Source of the DNA: Alentia gelatinosa
Taxonomy: Eukaryota; Annelida; Polychaeta; Phyllodocida; Polynoidae
Reading direction: 5' to 3'
Length of the DNA: 64,000 nucleotides
Assembly (NCBI GenBank): GCA_950022655.1
Contig: OX465581.1
Location: 30,847,300 to 30,911,299 of the forward strand
Shown: positions 57,512 to 64,000 of the stretch, one piece after another
How positions within the stretch are numbered: the first letter of the stretch is position 1
Layout: each line of letters begins with the position of its first letter
Position numbers and translations under genes: made by a program
Notes under the pieces: generated by a model
Told to the model about the DNA's origin: nothing
The model's input: the letters and a program-made list of their open reading frames with translations, nothing else
The model's database searches: none

Positions 57512-60500
57512 GTAATGAACATTTATTATGTCTTATGTTATTCAAACTTCAACAAAATATCCCATATTCTCATTATAAACAGCAATGGTTAATGATTAAT
57601 GTCATACATGTGCAATCCAAAGGTTTAGTTGTCCAAATCTCCTCATATAAATCATGCTGGTACATCCTAAAGGCCTGTCTCCACTGTGCGATTGGGGGAG
57701 CTTGCGACCCTGTACCTCCAGTCTCAGACTAGAGGTACCGGCTTGGTGTACCGCATGTACCTCGGATCGCAAGGTATCATCGATTCTGTGTGGAGACACC
57801 CTCGCTTGTGACTGGATGGCTTGCGATTCTAGGTACATAGGTTACGCCTAGTCTCAGACTGGGCGTACCAAATATCAAGCATGTTTGATATTTAATTTAA
57901 AAACGCTTGCGATCCAGGGTACATGCGGTACCTCCAGTCTGAGACTGGGTGTACCGGTACACCCAATCTCAGACTGGAGGGAAACTTGCTGTCTCCACTG
58001 TGCGATCCTGGAGGTACGCCCAGTCTGAGACGGGACGTACCTATGTACCTAGAATCGCACAGTGGAGACAGGGCTTAAAGTATAAGAAATAGCTAAAACT
58101 CTTGGGATTCTGGTTTACCGGATCTCGCAGGATTTTCTTGTCATACTCGCTTTACTTTCTCCATAATTTACCATACATGTTTTTCCTTATCAAAGGTGAA
58201 GGGTGACATGCAAAAAGAGCTTGACCTAACATCAAATGACCTAGGTTGGATGGATGCTGCGCTCATCCTGCCATACGCTGTATTTCAAGTAAGTAAGAAT
58301 TATGTCACAAATATATGAAGTATTACATGTTCTTACTTTTCAAAAACATTGACCAGCATTTCTTGATTATTTATAGTTAGATGCATAATGGCGTTATTAG
58401 ATACATAATGGAGTAGGATCAGATCAACACAATTGAGAATGAACTTTTTCCATAATACGTACCGATAGGGGACGGGCTTTCAAGGAAAGACTGCAAAATT
58501 TAGTACTTCATCACGTGATATGATATGTGAACTTTGATATATTCTATATATCACTTGATTATATGAAATATTATGTTATACATACTGCCTATAAAAGTTT
58601 CATCCTTATTAGCGGGTGGACGATTGGTATTTAGGTTATGGCTATAGCCTACTGTATTACACCAGCTTGCAGAGTCACTAGGCGACCTGACCACATTTTT
58701 GCTTTTTATAGCTCACTATGTACAGATAGGAATATGATTTTTGTTTTGGACAAGGTTTTTATGGCTATACAATATCTTACAGTTTTCGTTATTCATATTT
58801 TGACATGGACTTTTAAAAAAGAGAGATTTCAGTCTGGTTGTTTTGGTTTTTTATTGGGGGGGGGGGGCTTTTTGAATCACAGGGCAATTTTTAAGTACTC
58901 CTTTATGGACATATTTCTATCCCTTAAACTGATTGAATCATAATATGATATGCCTCATTTGAAAGAGAATAAAAACAGTAGGTGCTAGGAAGTGGAGTTT
59001 TCTAAGTATATTCTATATTTACAGAGATATTCAAGTTTTTGTTAAAAGTGGGGACGATTTGGGGTGAAATGGGCATACTCAAACAAATGTTTACTAAATA
59101 TTGATTTACATTGAGCATTTGTGTAAAATTTGTGTCATCTCCATAAGTGGCACTGTCAGTTGCTTACACCCAAGGAAGTGTCATTATTTAGGTGACAAGT
59201 ATTTTTTATGTGTTTTTCATATATTTTTGCCAAATCTCATAATGGGAGGTGGGGGGGGGGGCAGGTGTATGAGAGGATATTTTATTCAGCATTCAATCAA
59301 GACCCAGTCAAATGAAATTGGTTTGTAAAATTATTTGCAATATCATTTACCACCAGATATTAGCTTGACCAACTTTATTGGTGTATATAGGAACAGAGTT
59401 GTGTAATCCATTTTGGACCTCATAGGCAGGCAGCATCCAGACAGGTCTGTGTGCACTCATCCATGAAGGATCACCACGAGGCAACTAACATGTTTTATAT
59501 GTAGGTAGGGCATTGCTGATGACCAATTGAATCCCCTATAGGTAGTTGTTTGTGTGCATTGATCCATGAACTGCTTATTTCACAGAGGGGTAGGGCCCTC
59601 AATATCCACTCGATGCAGGCCCTTCCCTATTCATGAAATCCCTCTCCCTCTCTCCCTCCCTTCCCCTCCCTATTGTGGTGTGCCTGGAAAAAAGGTAATA
59701 CAGCCTGAAAAAGGCCTGGAATATTGTTGGGCTGTTTTTGTACAAACCGTGTCTTAAGCTACTTCTTTTGAGTTTTAAATGTGGCCACCCGTTCTTTGGG
59801 TATTTAAAGGCCAATATTTCTATTTGAAAATGCACATTTAGCTCTTGTTAATCCATACTTTCGAATTTGGTATATAACAACAATATATTGTAAATCTCGG
59901 AAATTTACTGACCATGAGTTGACCTAATTAGTTGATCTAGATTATATGCAATTAACCTAATCACGGATTAGTAGGAATTTAACACAATCCCTTGTTTCTC
60001 TCTTAGGATGCCAACGCATCTATGAAATAGTGTTTAAATGTGATATACTTACTTGTATCATCCAGTATGAAACACGTCATACAAAATTATGAACTTATAT
60101 TGTGGTCCCCGACAAGTTATGTGACCCATCCGGTTTTTGTAACAGCTGCAGCTCTGGTTCTACAGGGTCCTTACACGTAAACTGTATATCATAGGACAGA
60201 TGCTTTATATATTTTCAAATGTTTTCAGTTTCATTCAAAATATCTTGAAGTCTTATATATACGTATGTACATATATGTACATTTCATACATGGACGTATG
60301 TTTTCATACCACAGAAGGGTATGAATTGTGAACGTCTTTTCTCTTTTTCTGATACAAGTTTGTCAATAAACCATTTCTAATGGTCCCTCTACTGCCTCTT
60401 TTCACCATAGTTTTTGTTTGGTTTTTATTTTGTTTATAGATGACATTAGGCTCACTGGGAGACCAAATAGGAGCCGGTTATACCTTTGGAGTTTGTCTTA

Positions 60501-62552
60501 TCCTCGATGGCATTGTCATGGTATGTACACTTGTCAATATATCAGTCAAAGAAACCGGTATTTAGGGCCGCATGAAAGCTCAGTCGGCAGCCCACTTGCC
60601 AGAGGATCGAGGGACCCTGGGTTCAAGGCACAGCTCTACTTTGTTTTTCATCATCTTCTCGTATATTTAGACAATAATCAATGGTTTTGTGGACAGGCAG
60701 CCGTAAACCACAAGAGGTTGATGCCTAGTAAGACACGAGCGTCAGCGAGGTTGTTACGACGTCAAGCTCGAGTGGTTTACATAGCCGCCTATCCACAAAA
60801 CCATCGTTTGTTGTATTTGTTATCCATCTTTTCAAGTAAATTAATCCTAGGAATAGCCATATTAAAGGGTTTATCAATAGAGACTATTGTTATTGCTCTA
60901 TAGTACAGAGGGACTATTTTCCCGAATACCATGGCTTTGAGGCCATATACCACAGTTATGGTGTCTGAAAGGTGGCCACCTGTCGACATAGCCATCATTT
61001 GTTGTATTCATTATTCATCTTCTCGAGTAGATTAATCCTAGGAATAGCCATATCAAAGGGTTTATCAATAGCTCTTTGCTCTCTAGTTTTACAGTCTTTA
61101 AACAATGAGTAGTGGTTTGTTGAGTCCTCATACATTCTCAGTGGGTACTTTGCATACCATGTATAATAAATATTCGTTCACGCCACAATCGATACCAATT
61201 CTGTAAAATTTATGCCAAATGAGTGTAGATAAATTTTTTTTCAAACTTATTCATTATGAAAAACCTGTCTGTGAAGGGCTTCCTAGTTTATATGTACGAT
61301 TACTTTGTGCAATGAGTAAGACTCGTAATCAGTCGTTATTCGCCAACATGATTAGTTATAGATAAATGATGTCTACATATGTACATACAGCTATATATAC
61401 GTATTTCATTACAGTGTTCCTTCGGCTGGTGGTCGAGATATGAGGTCTTCATAATTCTCCTTTTTCTTAACGGTACTTTCCAGGTATGTTCTTCATCCGT
61501 TTTCGTTCTTCGTTTGACGGGACTGTGGCCATGTGTTCTGCATATGAAAACAGCGACGAGATAGAGCTTCCAATAGTCCAATAGATTATACACGGTTTTT
61601 TTACTTTCGTTTTTGTTACCTTGCAAGGAAGTCAGTATACAGGGTGTCCAATACAGAGTGCCGTTTCATTAGTTGAAAATCCGTTCGTTGTTGGTTTCAG
61701 TGGCACCACAGTAGTAGTATTTGTTTCAATACATTGTGACCGCAACAGCGAGCGGTACTTTGAACATGAGCGGCACCAACAGTGGTAGTGACCGTTTCAG
61801 AACGTAATTTCCGTTCGCTGTTGCTGCCACTGTAGTGCCACTGTTCACGAGAGGGTGTAACCTCGTGTATTGAACAAAACAGCAATTTTAAAACACATTT
61901 TATTAGATGTTATAGCATATTTAAGTAAAGAAAAACAATTCCATATGTATCTTTTAGCCATACCTCGATTTTCATGAATCTCTAGAGGTCAACTCCTTTG
62001 TGAGAACCATTGTACTATTCAAACCAAGAACTGTAGTCACACAACACTCAGTCTGATTCCTACTGTATCGCACGACCATAGGCTATCACTTCCATGTCTC
62101 TGAATATATTTATGATCATAACTGACAACAGCATCGAGCGGTTCTTTGACCTCCGTAGACTCGAATAAGTCCTAGTGCATAGATATGCCATAGAAGTATT
62201 ATATGTCTTCTGATTCATGAATTATGATTACCTAATAGGTGGTTGGTCAGTGGTCGGTTCCCATTGCTATTCACTAACAACAGATTTGACCAGAAGTATT
62301 TAATGAATATTACCTGTTTCTTCAACCATCCTTCATATCTTTCCCATCATTTCCTAATTTCAGGCGTTTTGTTGGCCGAATGCAATCAAGGTGTTGGTGA
62401 CATGGTTCCCGTCCGGCGGTTCTAGAGGTACCGTGTTTGGAATGTTTGGCACGTCAGCTTTTGCAGGGGGTTTCTTGGCCACCACCCTGGTCGTCTACTT
62501 GCAGACCACCTACACCTGGCGTTCGGCCTTCTTTCTGCCCTCTGTTATAGTA
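57413..62552 (+). CDS. MFS transporter of SLC37/organophosphate antiporter type, N-terminal part (partial gene)
   Basis: Five phase-0 exons, 57413-57511, 58196-58288, 60440-60520, 61415-61483 and 62364-62552, give 177 residues. The start ATG has the context ATCACCATGG. Segments are the first helix (FVLGWLGYAVIYFLRKPLGV), the loop and helix 2 (DLTSNDLGWMDAALILPYAVFQ), the loop 2-3 motif GSLGDQIGAGYTFG with helix 3, helix 4 (VFIILLFLNGTFQ), and helices 5-6 with CWPNAIKVLVTWFP, SRGTVFGMFGT and YTWRSAFFLP. The RK after helix 1, the SDQ-like loop, the GLGWPP-like CWP and the SWRS-like TWRS all recall human SLC37A4, the glucose-6-phosphate:phosphate exchanger of the ER. About half of a 12-helix protein is present; the rest must lie right of 64000. 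The substrate cannot be told from sequence, and the exact SLC37 member is open. Confidence 0.85.
57674..58072. mobile_element. TIR element with CCTGTCTCCACTGTGCGATT ends
   Basis: Perfect 20-base inverted ends at 57674-57693 and 58053-58072 enclose at least five copies of the near-palindrome CCAGTCTCAGACTGG (about 57718, 57849, 57931, 57964 and 58019), each next to GTACC words. It lies in transporter intron 1. No transposase; probably a MITE or foldback element. Confidence 0.85.
58196..58288 (+). CDS. Transporter exon 2
   Basis: VKGDMQKELDLTSNDLGWMD continues to PYAVFQ, with acceptor TATCAAAG and donor CAA|GTAAGT, phase 0 both ends. The LGWMD...PYA pattern is the DLGFITSS...AYA region of the SLC37/GlpT family. 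Confidence 0.88.
58850..59285 (+). repeat. Dispersed repeat R1, copy 2
   Basis: Second copy of the repeat at 1330-1800, same orientation, lying in transporter intron 2. Both have a poly-G run near each end. A further short match, GTCTTAAGCTACTT followed by GAGTTTTAAATG, occurs at 59752-59780 and at 3148-3178. Confidence 0.8.
60440..60520 (+). CDS. Transporter exon 3
   Basis: MTLGSLGDQIGAGYTFGVCL continues to ILDGIVM, with acceptor TTTATAG and donor ATG|GTATGT, phase 0. Carries the conserved loop between helices 2 and 3. Confidence 0.88.
60562..60640 (+). mobile_element. tRNA-derived SINE head
   Basis: GAAAGCTCAGTCGGC (A box, 60574-60588) and GGGTTCAAGGCACAG (B box, near 60619-60633) are spaced like a tRNA. 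It is followed by a hairpin (60681-60714 with 60772-60804: TGGTTTTGTGGACAGGC and CCGTAAACCAC) and by an imperfect duplication of about 100 bases (60778-60900 and 60984-61080, sharing TTAATCCTAGGAATAGCCAT). The whole may be one composite element in transporter intron 3. Confidence 0.6.
61415..61483 (+). CDS. Transporter exon 4
   Basis: CSFGWWSRYEVFIILLFLNG continues to TFQ, with acceptor TTACAG and donor CAG|GTATGT, phase 0. This is the helix 4 region. Confidence 0.85.
61484..62363 (+). other. Transporter intron 4
   Basis: A short inverted pair, AGTGGCACCACAGT (61698-61711) and ACTGTAGTGCCACT (near 61830), lies with several GTTCGTTGTTG-type words between. Otherwise nothing recognised. Confidence 0.45.
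62364..62552 (+). CDS. Transporter exon 5 (last visible)
   Basis: AFCWPNAIKVLVTWFPSGGS, RGTVFGMFGTSAFAGGFLAT and TYTWRSAFFLPSVIV, with acceptor TTTCAG and donor GTA|GTAAGC, phase 0. It covers helices 5 and 6. Confidence 0.9.
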
Positions 62553-64000
62553 GTAAGCCATTAGCTTCATTGTTTATAATGTCTTCTAGCCGAAGTGTTA
62601 AATTTAATGGGTACTTAAATATCTATTACTTGTCTAACCGTCATAGAGGGTGGTCTCATCTTACATGAAATGGCGGAATACATTTCTAGTCACAACTGAT
62701 GGTACCTTGAATTTGACCATTTCCAGTCAGATCCACACCGTTGCTATGCAATCTCTTTAATAGCCCATGTTCACTAGAACAATTGATATAGCAACCACCC
62801 ATAACAGCAATGACATAGAATTAATGTTACACTCTCCACACCCGAATTTTGATGGGGTAGTGTGTAGAACCAGATTATTTGGTACGTAAACTATGAAAAT
62901 TATAATCTTGGGTAAGGTTATCAAGGTTTTTCTCCACATCGGTCTCTTAAAAAGATAAAAATTAAATGAATATCAGATTTGACTGTCACTGGCTCAATAG
63001 AATAATCAACTTGACACACCATTTTTTGCATGGCCTGACAATTCTAACCAAGATATATCAATAGTCATTAGAATGCGACATGTGATTCGTATGCATAGAG
63101 TAATCATGTTCTTTCATGACATTTCAAGAGTTGTACCGGAATAGTTGTCTTACTGACATACAAAGAAGCAGTGGCATCTACAGAAGAACACCAAACTGTA
63201 AAAGGTCAGTACTGATAGGAATACTATTTATATCATAAAGATTCATATTCAGAAATGTTATGGCCTAGTTAAGAGAGTGCACTGACGTTAATTGTTATCT
63301 TAAGTGATATCCTCTATTACATATCATTGAATACGGATAGATCTGGTGAAATAACTTAAACCGACTTTCAGTCTTCTTTATCTCGGATAGTGTTTGTCGG
63401 ATTACAAGATATTCAGCTTCTTCGGTTGAATAATCTGTCGCTTTCAAATTTGGAAATTACTATAGATATTTGAAACATAGAAGTTGCTTCAAACTATTAC
63501 GACACCTGAAAACGTTCATATCTAAACGATTGTAATGGTAGTAATAATCTGTTTTATGTTATTTACAGATGGACATTCCCCCATAGGAAAATCCACATTT
63601 AAAAGTCTATGGTATTTACGGTATGTAACTGTTTTATCAGTATTGAATGTTGGAAAAATCTACCATGGTTTACTCTACCATAGTCCTGAATAAGTGGCAT
63701 TTATGATTACTTTCACAAACAAGTCAGTGGATATGATATAAGTTCAGTCGTTGTCTCCTAATGCCATATTGAGTTTTGGCTTATACCGAGTATTTTGCAT
63801 CTGGTCTGATGAATATGTCTCAGCAGGTTTCTGTAGCTTGAAGCAAATTAAGAAAATCTACTTTTTTTTACTGGTTTGTCGAAGGCCAACAGGGATGTAG
63901 CTCTCACCAGGTACCAGCAGTGGCTTCCTCGTGGTAAAACCACTCGGCAGTTACTCATTTCAGTCCCGTTTTGAGAACCAATTGAGCAAATTTTACAATT
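62553..64000 (+). other. Transporter intron 5 to window end
   Basis: Holds dispersed repeat R2 copy 2 at 62680-62930. I found no phase-0 exon resembling the transporter here, so the next exon is probably beyond the window. Confidence 0.5.
62680..62930 (+). repeat. Dispersed repeat R2, copy 2
   Basis: Diverged match to 46440-46800: GGTACCTTGAATTTGACC, CCACACCGTTGCTATGC, CAACCACCCATAACAGCAATGA and AACCAGATTA. Same orientation, no coding function. Confidence 0.55.

Noticed and set aside
63560..63600. Transporter exon after TTATTTACAG
   Set aside because: Phase 0 meets a stop after five codons and the other phases do not resemble the family.

Overview
The window is genomic DNA of an animal, most likely a marine invertebrate and plausibly a spiralian (mollusc, brachiopod or annelid type). 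The reasons are intron-rich genes with GT-AG borders, a single Raf gene of BRAF type, AT-rich introns, and many tRNA-derived SINEs, small terminal-inverted-repeat elements and long poly-G/poly-C runs. The species call is inference; the animal call is secure.

Three protein-coding genes are present. (1) At 304-4344 (+) lie the last four coding exons of a type I protein arginine methyltransferase closest to PRMT6. Its catalytic N-terminal half lies left of the window. (2) At 8453-54353 (-) is a complete BRAF-type Raf kinase gene. Sixteen coding exons, all with matching splice phases, join to an 821-codon frame that contains the BRAF-specific region, Ras-binding domain, C1 zinc finger, CR2 14-3-3 site, kinase domain and C-terminal 14-3-3 site. 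(3) At 57413-62552 (+) are the first five coding exons of a major-facilitator transporter of the SLC37/organophosphate:phosphate antiporter type, which continues right of the window. PRMT6 and Raf are convergent; Raf and the transporter are head to head, about 3.1 kb apart.

The most interesting signal is inside the large Raf intron. A GC-rich 1,248-base open exon at 28159-29406 (-) starts with a strong Kozak ATG, ends on a perfect phase-0 donor, and its last residues resemble the first strand of a Raf Ras-binding domain. It looks like an alternative first exon. It would replace the BRAF-specific region with about 416 Ser/Arg/Asp-rich residues and exchange the first strand of the Ras-binding domain. 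A second putative alternative first exon lies at 50810-50941. The Ras-binding-domain exon also ends in a 21-base tandem duplication that carries two identical splice donors.

The introns and spacers hold mobile-element debris: a decayed LINE split by a SINE with a 12-base target-site duplication (43905-45489), several TIR/MITE-like elements, an inverted pair of about 330-base elements flanking Raf exon 1, foldback elements, tRNA-derived SINEs and three minisatellites. No CRISPR, rRNA or intact tRNA gene was seen.
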